Part shown: positions 1-12,832 of the stretch, one piece after another
Layout of the letters: every line of letters starts with the position of its first letter
Position numbering within the stretch: position 1 is the stretch's first letter
Assembly (NCBI GenBank): GCA_036785705.1
Contig: JAWUZG010000366.1
Location: 62,001 to 126,000, forward strand
Reading direction: 5' to 3'
DNA: 64,000 nucleotides
Origin: Acanthornis magna
Taxonomy: Eukaryota; Chordata; Aves; Passeriformes; Acanthizidae
Translations under genes and position numbers: made by a program
The notes under the pieces: generated by a model
Told to the model about the DNA's origin: nothing
Database searches by the model: none
The model's input: only the letters and a program-made list of their open reading frames with translations

Positions 1-1015
1 ATCTCTGGCATCAGCAGACTGAGTCCAGGCTTCACATTGATTTTCTTTTTTCCTCATGTATACAGTGAAATTGAAGACCTATGCATTTCTGTTAAATGAG
101 GTTCTGCCTTAGCTAATAGCAAACTATGACAATGGTCTGCAAAGAATTGGGGAAAAGGAAGCAGTCTTTCAAAAAAATTCACCACCAGCAGCTGTAAATT
201 CATAACTGTCAATAAAATTGCTGAGGTTTTTATATGCACATTAACAGCATGCTTCAGTGTAAAATGGGATTCTTAATTCTTTCCACAGAGCATTAAATCA
301 TATTTAAGATAAAAGGAATCCTCAATCAGCTACTGACAGGGTCCCTCCCTATCAAAAACACTCTGCTCCCTATGTTTGTACTTTGTTGACTTCAACAACA
401 ATCTAATTGCAAAAATTCTTCTCAAAGTATAATATAAAACAATAGGGTGCAATTGCACAACATATGTTGCTCTTCATTTACTCTAAGCACAATTCCAGGA
501 GCCTAATGTGTTTTCTTGTAATGCCAGTAAAATGTATTTCAAAAGGAAGGTCACAAGTGGAAGGTGGTGCAGGACAGGCCTTCAAGCTGCATGGGAAATG
601 TTTTCTGTTTGCTTCATACTCCATGAGAGAGCACCCTACACCCTGTGACGATGGAATGATGAAGTGGCTCCCAACAATCTGTCAGGACTCTCTCAGGATA
701 CCAGCGGTGATACCTGCGCCTCCAGAGAACTGGTGTTACCAAAATGTTTCTCAATTCCCAAATCCCGCTGGGCACCAAGGGCACCTTCTTACCCTTGCAC
801 ACATTTCAGCCCATCCCTCAAAAGTAACATGAATTGTACCAGACAAAATCTGGCCCTCTGGTATCTCATTCCTTAAGAGATTAATAAAAGTGACATGCAG
901 AGGGTCTCCAACAACATGTCCACCCATCCTTCTCTTAACTTCACTGTCAGTGCAAACTAGCTAAGGCACTAGGGCGGCACAGGAGCTGTGAGTATTTAAC
1001 CCACGACTTGTTGCT
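1..1015. other. Unique non-coding DNA, no gene seen
   Basis: AT-rich sequence. Short open frames near 464-876 overlap in several frames and strands and show no recognisable domain or codon pattern. I see no repeat family with confidence. Confidence 0.6.
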
Positions 1016-1029
1016 AAAAAAAAAAAAAA
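1016..1029. repeat. Poly-A tract (14 A)
   Basis: An uninterrupted run of 14 A. It has no recognisable retroposed sequence before it, so it is a simple homopolymer rather than an obvious retroposon tail. Confidence 0.9.
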
Positions 1030-4000
1030 TTGTTAAAGTCCAAAACCTCTGTCACTAGGACAATATAGCACTTGCATTTATTTTATATTATTATTAATTA
1101 TTTCTTCATAACCATGGGACTTCCTTTCGGTAGGAATTTGACTGTGACTCGCAGTGTCTTTATCAGAACTCTGTGCTGGCTGCCCTGCTATGTGTTTACC
1201 AGCCCTCTGCCATCCCTCTGCTCCCAGGTCTCCCATGAGCACTGTCACCCAGACCAAGGGGCTTTCTGGAACGCGACCCTGGTATGCTCAGCTTGCCCTC
1301 TCCTCCTACTCAACTCAGTGTGCTGGCGCAGCACAAGAGGGATGAAGCAGCAGGCATTCGGTTTCCCAACCTTCTCCAGAGCAAATGACATCTCGAGTGA
1401 CCTGTTATTATTGAACTGGGTTTTAATGAAGTGCTGGTACTCCACACCATGACACAAAGAACATATGTGGCTGCAAGTAATTAATTACATTCTTGAAGAA
1501 CCTAATAAGAAACTCTCATGTTTAAAGCACTTTATGGCAACTGTTAATTTTTTCTCTCTAATTATCAGAGTAGCAATGGAGTAATGCACTTTTCACCTCC
1601 AACTTGCTTATTTTTCATTTCCTTCATCCAATAGCTTTGTTTATGCTAGCTATTGGTTCTGTGCAATAACCAATCTTATTTCTCTTTTCAATTTAAAAAT
1701 ATAAAATACATCAAGGATGAAATCAAACAAAAAACTTTAATTTCATCAGAAAAAAAATTTTTTTCACAGAAATGTCTGCTATAGGAAATTCACACTATTT
1801 TGTTTTCACATTTCCAAAGAGAATGGATTTTAGTATTGTGACTCTCTCAGGGGTCTGTCTTCAGGTGCTGAAGATGCTAAGCAGAGACACATCACCTTGA
1901 AGAAGTGATGAGCACCTCCTGTTGAGCACTGAAAATCAATGGTGGTGTGCAAACCCGAAACTATTGACAATTCAGACTTTTTTACACTAACTTCAGGAAG
2001 CTACATTCTGATTCCATGCAAAATAGAAATATGTTTTTTCACCATGCTGACCTGTTTGACAAGTACGGACAGCCCTATGTGTTAAAGAGGAATCTACACA
2101 GAAATCAGAGGAACCAGGATCTGAGAAACAGCTTTGCTCTTCCGTGCTGGACCACAAGCAACTCTGAAACCATTGACTTTCTTCAGTAGCCTGACCCAAA
2201 ACCACTGTCCAGCAGAATTTCAATACCAGGCCCTAACTGCTGAAGGAATATTGTTCATGCTGATATGAAGTTTCACATTGATCAAATGTAACAAACCCCC
2301 ATTTAATCTTTCACTTATTTTAATATACTGAAAACTACTGCAAAGAACTTGCTGCTTGCTGTTATTGTAGAACAGAGTTATTGTGTGAAGAAATGAAGAA
2401 AGCACCCACACACTGAGATGACCTTTCTGAATACTTCTTTATGGTTGGTCTGAATGTTATTTTTCAAAGCCAAACTAATCTTAAACCTTTATTTTATGCA
2501 GCTGAAAATTGGCCAAAGCAGGAAAAAAGAAACTCTGAGGATACTAATCCATATGCCCCTAAATTTATACCTTTCCCAAATGAAAGAAAACCAACCATTC
2601 CCTATAAGTACATACAATTAATATCTATATAATAAAACATAACCAATTTCAGGAAAAAGCAATTATTCCAGGAATTCTTAAAATTATTTCCAACATTACA
2701 GCAGCTCCATATATCTCTGCTTTTAGCTGCTGAAGTGGAGTCACGACACCTGCCTCAGCAGACGGCCGTGCACGCACTGCAGAGCCACAGGCACCGGCTT
2801 GGCTTGTTAATGTGCACTGAGGCTGCTGCTGCTCGGAAGAGGACAGCCACCTCAAGAACAATTATTTTGTCTTTTAGCACTCCTGTTGCAGTAGCTGCAG
2901 CCAAAGCACTTAAAATGCCATCTATTTGCTGCCATCTACAAGTGTCAGGATAGAACTAGAGAAGCACAGACACCTATGGTAAATAGGCTTGCCTTTGCAA
3001 GCCTAATGGGAGGATGAAAGCCTTGTTTTTTGGGAAAATTAACCTGATGAGTTCTGCTAGTTTGTCCCTTGAAACACAACTCACAGGTGAAATAGTGCAT
3101 CCTCAGAAATGAGGAGCATAATGATGCTTTATTGCTTGAGAAAGCCACATGCCTCTAGAGAATTTGTGTCATCATATACCAGGAGTAAGGCTGATGGAGC
3201 TGGCTTTAGGCTCTAATAAAGGAGGTGGGAAAGAGATGAAAAAACACCATGACAAAACACCATGACCATGTTACTTGTTGAGATTAATCTGAATCAAAAT
3301 GTGTTCACAGTTATAATTTCTTCTACAACTGGAAAAAACTGCCAGTAAGAACAGCATGATTTTACTTTCCAATGCCACTGTAATTCTTATTCCTATCAAA
3401 GGAGGCTGAAAAAATTGACAAGTTATTTCATTAGGAAATGCAGTTAATTTACAGGCAGGGTAATTTTCCCCCTACAAAATTGTATAATGAGCTTTAAACT
3501 CACTAAATAAAGGGTCTCTTCTCTGAGTGATTATGCTTCATTTACACAGGAATTAGTGGTGACTGGACCTCCTTTCAGAGTAGCTTTAAAAGAGTTACAT
3601 TACAAAAAAAGTCAACAGCTTTGAAAAATATCCTAACAGTCAATGGACTAAAAAACACTTCTCAGTGCAGCAGTGCATACATACATTGTCTTCATAAATA
3701 TCTTTCAAAGGATAAGCACATAGCCGTTAAATCACATACCAGAATCCAGCAAATCTCTAATACTGCTTTCTTATTACATTACTCACTTAGGCATTATGCT
3801 GATTGAATGTATAGAAAAGCCTAAAAAAACAGATGGACAAGAATGTGAAGGAACAATACTTTCCTCTTCAAAAATTGCCCTCACTCTATTCAATGCTAAC
3901 TATTTATTTATTATATTTATTATGATTTGTTATTATTGTTGTTATTATTATTATTATTTTATCGTGGATTTTTTTACTGATGAGTCTGTCTAAAGAATAG

Positions 4001-4384
4001 ACCCTTTGGTTTATAGCCAATTCTTACCAAATGTAGTCTAGTTCAGTTTTCATATAATTAAGTGGTAGCTAGAAAACCCCAGCATCTCCAAAATGCACGC
4101 ATTTTTGGATATTTACATAGAAACTAGGCAGTAGAAACCATTCCCAACAGCAGCATGTTTATGGTATCATGATGGTAGTAGATATGGCACATAAATAGTG
4201 TTTGTCCCTGGCAAGTTACTGAAAGTAATTAAAGTTCCTGTTACCTAGAGCAGTTGACCCTGAGGTTGTGGAAGTAGGAGAAATATATTTGGAAGTTTCA
4301 GTTAAAAATTTCACCTCCCTTTCTTCCTTCGTAGTGTAGGAAGTCCTAACCGTCTTTCCACTGTACCGCAGAAGTGAGATTCAT
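1030..4384. other. Unique non-coding DNA, no gene seen
   Basis: AT-rich, with scattered stops in all frames. A slightly GC-richer patch lies near 2700-2860 with a few CpGs and CTG/CAG triplets, but no gene structure. The only clear low-complexity element is the TTA/TTG-rich stretch near 3900-3960, listed separately. Confidence 0.6.
3901..3960. repeat. Imperfect (TTA)n/(TTG)n microsatellite
   Basis: About 60 bases made of TTA and TTTA units with a few TTG units. The interruptions suggest an old, decaying microsatellite. Confidence 0.75.
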
Positions 4385-4525
4385 AATATTTAAGGTCTGG
4401 AAGGGGCCATTTAATCATGAAGCCTGTCCTCCTTTATCATGGCATTTCGTAAGAGGTCTACGATCACACAGAATCAGTGACATCTGTGCAAGTGCTTAAC
4501 TAAATCTAAGCCAAAATATCCTGAG
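4385..4525 (-). mobile_element. Old CR1-like LINE 3'-end fragment (antisense)
   Basis: Begins with the complement of a CR1 tail: a stretch reading 'taaggtctggaaggggcca', followed by text resembling the reverse complement of the older CR1 families common in turtles and crocodiles (a GTCC-TCC motif, then a run ending in CAGTGACATC). It is heavily diverged, with no terminal repeat or target duplication visible. The family was assigned by recognition of the consensus, not by alignment. Confidence 0.5.
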
Positions 4526-4588
4526 TCGGCACCACAGACCATCACAACAGCACAGTTAGCTTACAGGGAATGGGGAGAAAATAATTTT

Positions 4589-4655
4589 AAAAGGAAAGGG
4601 GGGGGGGAAGAAAAAAAGTATAAGAAAAAAAAAAGAGAAGTAGTAGTAGTAAAAA
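4589..4655. repeat. Purine-rich tract with G10 run and (AGT)4
   Basis: Nearly pure A/G on the plus strand: a 10-G run at 4598-4607, then long A runs broken by G, then four AGT units at 4639-4650. Such homopurine tracts can adopt triplex or quadruplex-like forms; here only the composition is shown. Confidence 0.8.
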
Positions 4656-4659
4656 TGAA

Positions 4660-5060
4660 TCATGGGAATAATTGGGATGCAGTCCTCGGGAACGTGGCAC
4701 ACCCATCGTGGATGGGGCACCGGCTCCCTTCGAGCAAAACCGGGACATCATTGCCATCCACTGGACAGGAGGGAGAATGCAGCGTGGGAGCGACACCGAG
4801 CACAGGGACAGCGGGCAGAGAAAGGGGCTGGCAGGAACGCCTGGAAAGCCTTCTCGACATCCCTGCTTCACTTTCACCCTTCACACACCCACCCTGACAT
4901 GGTCGGGCCTCCCTCGGAAGCCTGGAAGACAAGTCGGAAGGTGTGAAAGTGGATCTGGTAACTAAAGCAGAAGCCAGCACGGTGCCATGAATACAGCCTG
5001 AGTACAGATCTGCCACGAGGAGGGTGAGCTAGAGCCTGAGGCTGCTCTGGCAGGTGACAC
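4660..5060. other. Small GC-rich island with stacked chance ORFs
   Basis: This block is clearly richer in G+C and CpG than its surroundings. Open frames of 80-118 codons overlap in several frames on both strands (for example plus 4672-4965 and minus 4660-5016). Overlap in this many frames is expected from low stop-codon density in GC-rich DNA. None of the translations shows a domain I recognise. It could be an insertion of an unrecognised repeat, a weak CpG-island-like element or a decayed exon cluster; I cannot tell which. Confidence 0.4.
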
Positions 5061-5839
5061 ACATGCTGCCTACTTTCCAGCAGCTTTGAAAGAAGGAAAC
5101 CTTTGGATCAGGCTCCTCATGCAAAGTTACGAATACTTTCTGGAGATTTTATGCCTGGAAGTCATTTGCACGCTTTGGAATAAAATGACAAGACCAAAGA
5201 ATTTGAGAGTTACAATGGTTTTCTCTGACAGAGAAGTCTCTACTTCATCTCATAGAAATCCATCCATACATGGGTGAAACATCAACTTCTGAAAGTGACT
5301 GCCTATCTATATGATGTATGCAAAGGAGCATATGCCTCTTGAATACAAATGTAGTAAAGCACCTGTGAAAATGCTTTTTAAATCATAACCAGTATTTACT
5401 GAACTGACACAAACCATTTAAAATAATTTAGATAATAAGCACTATCAAAGAACACGAAATGAACTTACTAATACCTACAAAATGATGAGGGACAACTTGC
5501 TGACAGTATTGGCACTCAACAAAATTTGGCCACCACAGTAGCTCATATCAACCACTCAACCTACACACTTGGATTATATATTAATTTTGCATGACTGCAC
5601 ATAGTTTTTGGTAGCAACTGGAAGACCTTGGCCACTCGTGGGAGAAGGACGAGTCCACCCCCAGTCTTCCTCCTCCCTATCCCAGATCCAGGTACTGAGG
5701 AGGCAGCTCCCAGATGCTGGGTGAGCCCCGCCATGCTGTGCCACAGAGTCACAAACTGGTGTTTGTTGGTTTATATATACTGCACACACTATGCACTGCT
5801 CTGATACTTTAGGGAGACTGGGAATTGCTGCTCAATCTG
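5061..5839. other. Unique non-coding DNA, no gene seen
   Basis: AT-rich overall with a GC-richer patch at about 5610-5760. A short open frame at 5086-5277 follows a CAG but has no recognisable protein and no clear splice donor. Confidence 0.55.
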
Positions 5840-5980
5840 TTTGGACCAGCTGAGTGACTTGAAACAAGTAATTTCACCCCTCCAGTATTCACTTCCCACC
5901 CCCCCACCCCCCCCAATAAGGCAATAACAGCAACCTCCTTGGTGTAGCAGCTTCAGACTGTTATTTATAAGAGGAAACTA
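5840..5980 (+). mobile_element. MIR-like ancient SINE relic (core region)
   Basis: The order of words follows the MIR core consensus on the plus strand: 'agctgagtgactt' (tRNA-unrelated core, usually AGCTGTGTGACCTT), then a CAAGTAAtTT segment (usually CAAGTTACTT), a CTC...CACTTCCC segment, an AATAA-containing stretch and an ACCTCCTTGG-like end. The usual middle CATCTGTAAAATGGGGATA is missing, and a C-rich run at 5895-5914 sits in its place. Assignment is by eye; MIR-type SINEs are known at low copy number in birds. Confidence 0.55.
5895..5914. repeat. C-rich run (C7-A-C8)
   Basis: Two long C runs separated by single A bases, inside the MIR-like relic. Probably slippage expansion within the old SINE. 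Confidence 0.85.
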
Positions 5981-8900
5981 TTACTGCTGAAATTAAATCC
6001 TTACGAACTTCACCCCATATGTGAATAATGCTGGTCCAGGTGCAATTTTCTAAACCATTTTTAGTGTTACTAATTAAAAAACCTTTGTTGGACTCTGTTG
6101 TGGCCTATGAATGTTTTTTACAAGGCGCTCATCTCTGCTCCTTGACTCTTGTCTTTTCCAGTCAGTTTTTCTCTCTCATTCAGCAGCAGCCTCCCTAACA
6201 CTGCCACACTAGCTTAGTCACACCAGCCACTTCATGACCTCTTGCTGCAGCCTTCAGTAACACAGGACTTCATTCTGCAGCTTCATGAGCTGGATCATTG
6301 TGTTGTTACTCAGACATGCTCACCTGGGACATGGAGAGGCACTGAAGCTTTGCACAGTGCCTGGAACAGAATTTTGCTAAAACTCACAGCAACTTTCATT
6401 CTCCAAAGTATGCGTAAGACTAAGACACAGCAACAATGCCCCAACACAACTAGCTGCTCTGATTTTTCTGGGGATTAAGGACCACCTGTAAGAAAAGGAG
6501 GGAAGGTTTATTTGCCATTGACCCCAAAGAGTCATTTTTCTTTGGACTCATTCTTCAGAGTACGTGGAAAAGGCACAGCACATCACTACAGAGCTCTGCA
6601 GAGTGAGCTGCACTCACCCTGCAACTGAAGGAAGAGGTTCTTGCATCTCTAACACTAAAGCAAGGGTCCTCTTTTTGGATACAATCAAGAATTAGTTTTT
6701 CAGTTGCAGAAATGCTAAATATGCATAAATACATTTTAAAACTGGGCAGAGACATCCATTCCAAATTCTCAGCTTTGACATTCCTCACATACTAAGACTC
6801 ACTTTCCGACGTGCAGAATAACACACATTTCTGTGGTATTTTACCAGTACTAAGCACTATTACAGGCAAATAGGAACTGATCTATATACCAAAATACACT
6901 GCTGAGGATCTGTCATCCCTACTCTATGTATTTCAGATTTTGCTGTTTCTCTGTTCAAACTTCAGACTAGCTCTGCTTTGATGCCTTGTCCTGAAGCTCA
7001 CACATACCTGGTGTGCATTCAAGACTCCCTGAGCACATCCTCTAGTTTAGTTTCATTAAAAAAAAAAACCATCAACTTCACATTCTTCGTGCACTGCTGT
7101 TCAACCAAGACCAATCAAAGGGGACCAACTAGGAAATTCACTTCAGAGGAGCATCCCTGATCTGAATTAAAACATGAATATAGATGCAGTTGTTGAGACA
7201 CTCATTTTTTGTGGTCCATTAAGTTTTGACAAATGACCATGTCTCAGTGATAACCACATGGAAGCTCATCATAGGAATAGGATTTGAATTTTTGTTGTAG
7301 TTACATTAGACAATGACTAAACCCGCAAGGACTTTAAGCATATATACTCTGAATTGTTTCCTTCCAAAAAGAGCTAAATTATTTTCAGACTGTGTTTTAT
7401 CACAGCTTACTATCTCAGCAGGCACAGCTCCACTGAAACTGCCTTGTTTGCCTCTACAAGATCCTGTGATTTTTACTGTCAAAAAAATATGCCAGATTTC
7501 CCTATTAGTCACTCACTGAATTACAGGGCATGGGATCCCAGGCATGGCCAGCATACCAGGGGCATCAGCATCCCTGCTCACAACCAGATTGTGCTGCTTA
7601 GCTGAAGGATGAGATCCTGCTCTTGCCCACATTCAGAATGGTCTGGATGTAGAGGAGAGGACCCACACAGTAGCAGTGCCAGGGCCCAGGTAACCCCCTT
7701 GCTCTAAGTGGGGCATAAACATCACTTAAGCTGCCTCTAGTTTGTAGCTTTTCAGCTTCAAAGTCAAGTTAATAAAATGGCTGTTGTTGTGAAAGCATTA
7801 CATAGAAAATAATAAAAGCTCAGAAAAAAATTGTAACAGGGAACAGAAATTCCTCCATAAGCCACAACTATGAATTTGTCCCAACAAACCATTCTGATCA
7901 TCACAATTTAGCAGCACCTGATTGCTCAGGGACATTATCTTGGCAGTGTCAGCCCAGACTGTAGGCGAGCACCCAACATCTTCAAAGCCCCCCCAGAAGT
8001 TAGTGTTAATTTGCAACACTGTGGAAAGGGCCTGCAGACAGGAAAAGGGATGAAAAGCACAAAAAGAGGGACATCCTCTCGTAAATCCAGATGTGGTCCC
8101 TCAGATCTTCCTCCTGAGGCACGCTGACAAAGCAAAGCAGCGAAATTGCCTCTTGTGCTGTTCTATAAATGCTCCTTCACCCTGGAAACTGGGAAATTTA
8201 AACAATATCAGATTGAGACCCTTCCACTCTCAGGAAACCAATCAACAAATTTATTGCTTGATGCAAGTTTTAATGTTTAGAAAAGTTAACAGAGGGTTTG
8301 TTTTAAAGGATGTTAAAGAAATAGTAGGAAACAACCAAAACAGCATCAGTTACCTGTTACATTTCAACAACTACTGAACCATAAAATCTTCCATTAATCC
8401 CTTCAACTTTTTTGGCAAGTCAAACACTCAGGTAGTTATCCTCTGACACAAAACAAAGATTTTACAGTTTTGGATGGAAGAAATTAGTGCCATGTCTTTT
8501 TGCTATATAAAATATCCCTTTTGCTATCATTCCTTTTCCAAAGCTTTTAGAAAGCCTAGTGAAAGTGGGAGCATACCTTTCACATTATCAAGACAGCACC
8601 TAAATTTTCATCTTCCATATTCCAATAAGCAGCTAGCATAAAACATTTAGAAGCACCATAAGATGGAAATGTAGCAGGGTAACTCATTGAGAACTGAAAG
8701 TCTCAGTTGCATCTCTCAGTCATGCACAGTTCTTATTCTTTCCTTCACTGAGAGAAACACAGTAATGAAAGAGTTATAAAATGGTGAATATGACAGGTGC
8801 AGGTTAAGATGGAGTCAAACAGAGATGAACTGATATTTTATTATTATTTTAATAAATACATAATCTAACTGCTTTACTTAGATGCATTGGTTCCAGTGTA

Positions 8901-10041
8901 ATTATTTCTATTGCTTATGATTTTGGTGCTATATGAGAGTAAATCCCTACCATCTAAAGCCAATAGGAGAGCTAATCTTGACTGCCTATAAAAGGGAAGT
9001 ATTGTACAATTGCTGAGACAAAGGGAAGAGTACCACCATTTCAGCTGATGATTGCTGTATTACAAATCTTTTTGCAATGCTGATGACTCTTAGGAAAAGG
9101 TAAGGCCTATTTTCTGGCCAGAATTTTGTGTTGCTTCAAAATTAAGAGTACAAGAGCAAAAGAGGTACCAAAGGAAAAACAACAAAGAAACAGTGCCTGA
9201 AATTTTATGGTGAAACTAAATGATCACGGCTGCAGCTTGCTGCCAGTGGAAATGAGAACAGACTTCCCTTTCCAATACTGTCAGAAAGCCCATCCGGGGA
9301 AGATGCCCAACAGTGCCCAAACCAAACCACAGTCAACAGATTACCAGAAGATGATCTTTCTGTTAAGGCTGTTTTTAATAAACAGGCTCATCCAGAACAG
9401 GAGGTTAAAACCCCCATCTTTAGAGCACAAATCTTCATCAGTTTCTTTGAAGAAATAGCTTATTTTCAAGTGCTTCAGCATAGCAAATCCCAGGTAAAAG
9501 CAAATAAGAAAAACGACCTCTAGAAGTATTGTCATAAATCTCATAGGTGTACTCACTAGTCACTTTTCTAGAAAGTTTCATGCATGTAAGGCATTGCCTT
9601 TGAGACCATTTGCCACAATAAAACACAGCTGAAGATGCAAGAAATTTCTCACATATGAGAAAATTTTAATTTTCATTAATTTTATCTCAGTCTAAATAAC
9701 CAGTCTCTGGAAAAATTGCACAAAAAATTATTTGACACTTCAAGAATAAGGGATATTATTTTAAAGAGATGCCTCATATTTTTTCAGAGTGTCTTGTGAT
9801 AACATTTCAGTTCTCACTTTAACCAAAAGACTTACTGTTTTTGCAGTATGAGAAGCATATATGATATACTCCATTTCTGGAGTGAAAGGTGAAGTATTTC
9901 TGGATATTTCTGGATAAAAGGTGAAAGATATGCAAGACATACATACAATCTTAGGAGAACATATTGAAAGTTATGTAAAAAGTACATTAAAAGACTCCAC
10001 AAGAGAAATAGTGAATTAGCAGGACGACTAGGGAGATTTTT
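5981..10041. other. Unique non-coding DNA, no gene seen
   Basis: AT-rich with short, unrelated open frames only (none over about 95 codons). A chance promoter-like CCAAT/TATA pair lies at 8960-8994 and is listed separately. At 9897-9917 a 10-base unit ending in TTTCTGGATA is repeated twice. Nothing else is recognised. Confidence 0.6.
8960..8994 (+). promoter_or_regulatory. Promoter-like CCAAT and TATAAAAG pair
   Basis: A CCAAT box (8960-8964) is followed by TATAAAAG (8987-8994). The spacing of about 23 bases is much shorter than in typical vertebrate promoters, where CCAAT sits some 40-50 bases upstream of TATA, and no exon or ORF follows convincingly. Probably chance. Confidence 0.12.
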
Positions 10042-10066
10042 GTTACCTCTGCTGTTCAGAGGTAAC
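10042..10066. repeat. Perfect inverted repeat, 10-bp arms, 5-nt loop
   Basis: The arm at 10042-10051 is exactly complementary to 10057-10066 around a loop CTGTT. It could form a short stem-loop in DNA or RNA. It is too short for a canonical microRNA precursor. Confidence 0.9.
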
Positions 10067-11529
10067 TTTTTCTGCAAAAAAACTGCTAGTGGCTTGAACT
10101 GGGATAGCCAAATCCTAGTCAGCAGATCCTTTTAGATTTTCTTAACTCCAGGCCCAACATGTGGCACTAGAGTAGGAAATCACCTCTTGAAATCCTTTCC
10201 TAAAGGGGAACCATGAGCTGAGTCTGCCAGGAAGAACTGTAAGACTCCCCTCCTCACTTCTGAGAGACAGGACAAATGAAAACACAAATGAAAAGCATCC
10301 ATTCTTCCTTCCTATTTGTCTAAACCAGCCCTGTAACCCACCTTCAAAAAATTAAATTTTTGGAAAAACAACAATGTAACCAACTTAGCAGGCAGGAGAT
10401 AGAACACTGATGCAAGGTGATAATGGTGTCTCAAAGGGCAGAAGAAATTCAGAGTTGGCCTCTGCAAAGAAGATGTAACTCCATATGCAGACGTGGGTCT
10501 AGACAGTTTTAGTGAACATATTTTATTGCTCTGTCAGCCCGTGTTTAAATGTGACTTCACATCTACCTCACTTTTGCATGTGCATACAAAAATATGCATT
10601 TTTTAAAAAAAATCTCAGAGAAAAAAGTGTTAGCTGATGTAGAGCAATAATCCTGTGGCAGAACAGTTTACAAAAGATGACAGAAAGCAGGCAGCACAAG
10701 TAAACCTCTGGAGAAGATGTCATGGGAAAATGAGAAAAGCTTAGTCAAAGAAGATCAGATAATTAGGGCACTGTTATAAAAAACACAAATGAATTACTGA
10801 AATTTAAAACAAACATAGACTAGGTCATAAACTTACTGGTGTCATTAATGCACGGCAAAGTTGAAAGAAAAATCCTCCATGACTAAGGATGAGCGAGTTG
10901 TGTGATCAGTTAAAGAGAACAATATGAATTCAAAATAAAAATGTCCCCAAGAGAAAAAAAAAAATCCACCTGTGAAGAGAAGAAATGAAAAAATCTTACT
11001 AAAAAAACAAACCAAACCAAACAAAAAACCCCCCATCAAGTAAGAATTCTATGGAGTTGAGTGACAACAAAAAAAAAAAAACTTCTACAAAGTTAAAACT
11101 ACAGGGAGGAAAACACAGTCACTTTCTAAGAGGATCAAGTGCTCAAACAGCATCAGTGTCAAGTGCGGAGCGCCTATCAGTCTTACCACAAGAAAAAATG
11201 TGCCATGTACACTTATTAATTCCCAACACTGCAGTGCAAAGCTGTAACACCTTTCACAGTATATTAACAGTATAACAACTGCTTCTGGAGAGGCTGGGAA
11301 GTTAAAAAGCTAAAAATGAACATTTGAATTTTAAAGTTTGCTTGGGCAGCAACTGAGTACCATACTAAGACTTTAAAATAATGAGAGCAGTGATATACAC
11401 CAGAAAAACTGGATTTATTTTATAACACCTGTGCACCCACAGGGGATGGCAAGCCTTGTCAGAGCCCTGAGAGTGGCTGAGGATATCTTTTCACACTATT
11501 GCTACTATTAGGGTCACTTCACCACTATT
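10067..11529. other. Unique non-coding DNA, no gene seen
   Basis: AT-rich and A-rich. It includes several A runs and the AAACC-type low-complexity stretch at about 11001-11034. No gene or recognisable repeat family. Confidence 0.6.
11001..11034. repeat. A/C-rich low complexity, (AAACC)n-like
   Basis: Composed of AAAC and AACC units ending in a run of six C. Similar A/C-rich tracts recur at 27699-27719 and 30270-30309. Confidence 0.7.
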
Positions 11530-11579
11530 GGCTTGGACTACATGGTCTCCAGAGGTCCCTTGCAACTATTCTGTGATTA
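11530..11579 (+). mobile_element. CR1 LINE 3'-end fragment
   Basis: Contains the characteristic end of an avian CR1 3' UTR on the plus strand: 'ggcttggactacatggtctc' at 11530-11549, then AGAGGTCCCTT and a terminal ATTCTGTGATTAT. Upstream sequence (about 11430-11529) may belong to the same copy but is too diverged to be sure. CR1 copies end in short ATTCTRTG-type repeats instead of poly-A, and one partial unit is seen here. Confidence 0.75.
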
Positions 11580-12832
11580 TTTCCCCAGCTGAAGGGGAAG
11601 GGAACTGACACAGGCATATTTTAGGAAGCAAGATCTAAGATCTGTTCATTATACTGCATAAATAAGAACTCAGTGTTAATAGTATTTTCATCAAGCCAAA
11701 GACTGGATAAGCATTAGAGCCTTAGTTATCCTGTGGCAGAAAAAGTTATAGGGACACTAAAGTTTACACACTGCATTTGTGTGTGAGATTTTAATTTAGT
11801 TAAAACAACTTCCAAGATTACTATAACTGAAAGGAGTTGAGAATAAAAAATAAACCTTCATTTGTTTACTGTGTTTAAAGTAAATATTGTTTGCTCAACT
11901 TCCTTGAAATATTGCCAAGAGCATTTGTATTTATTTCTTCCTCTAACAGATGAATAACACTTCAAGGAGAAAAATATAAACCCAATGACATCTTCAAACA
12001 TTCTGATTAGCATCTGAAACAAATGCTATTGTATGATTAACCCCCTACTTTGTCTATTCCCTTTAAAGAACAAAACAGGAGTTTAATTTTAGTTTTGCTA
12101 ATTACAAAATATACTTACCATAAATTGTTGACTATCCAGTTCTAAGTGCTACTTACCTGTAAAACAAATCAAACAAACAAAGAGTTACTTAACAGCGCAA
12201 TAAACTACACAGGAGTGTGGATATAATTTAGGTGGCTTGATGATCATTCCTTTTTTGATTACCAGAGTTAAATGAAAAAATGGAGTGAACCCAAGGATTC
12301 AGGAAAAAAAATAAGAACTCCAGCTGGAACACTGATATGCAACTGGAAAGCTCAGTCTCAGCAAAAGCACTTTATGACTTGAACTGCACTGCCCCCAAGG
12401 TGAAGGGAAAATGGCCAAAACTAAAACTTGCTTGTTCTGACTCTCAGAATTGCTTCTGTCCCACCTAAGATGAGCATCTGTAACACGGGATACAAGCTCT
12501 TTATGAGGTACAGTCTCCAGCGTATTCCCTTTCAGACTAAACTTCACAGGAACCACAAACCAATATTGCTTATATTACAAAGAATTTCACAACTTAAATG
12601 AGTTAACTAGCAAACTCCACTAAGGCCTTTACATGCTCACTGAGAGTTGGGTAAGGGTAGGGCCATTACTGCATTTGACATTGCTGTGTCTTGGCTTCAT
12701 TTTTCTTCTAAAAAACTTTCCTTCTTAAAAGAATAAAATTAAACTATAAGCATCTGTTACTCTCTCTCTGTCAAAGGTGACAATTGCAAGGCTGCAAGTA
12801 CTTAATAGTGGTATCTTTAATAATCAAACAGT
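11580..12832. other. Unique non-coding DNA, no gene seen
   Basis: AT-rich. The minus-strand open frame at 12299-12556 has no recognisable domain. A short CT-repeat lies near 12760. Confidence 0.55.

Noticed and set aside
1016..1029. Poly-A as the tail of a processed pseudogene
   Set aside because: No gene-like sequence or target duplication around it. The same reasoning applies to the A runs at 19981, 33780, 38661 and 63228.
1900..1965. Possible ancient amniote repeat phrase (GAGCACCTCCTGTTGA...CTGAAAATCA)
   Set aside because: Resembles a phrase common in old reptile repeats but is too short and diverged to claim.
8960..8994. CCAAT and TATAAAAG as a gene promoter
   Set aside because: Spacing is too short and no convincing transcript or exon follows; kept only as a low-confidence site.
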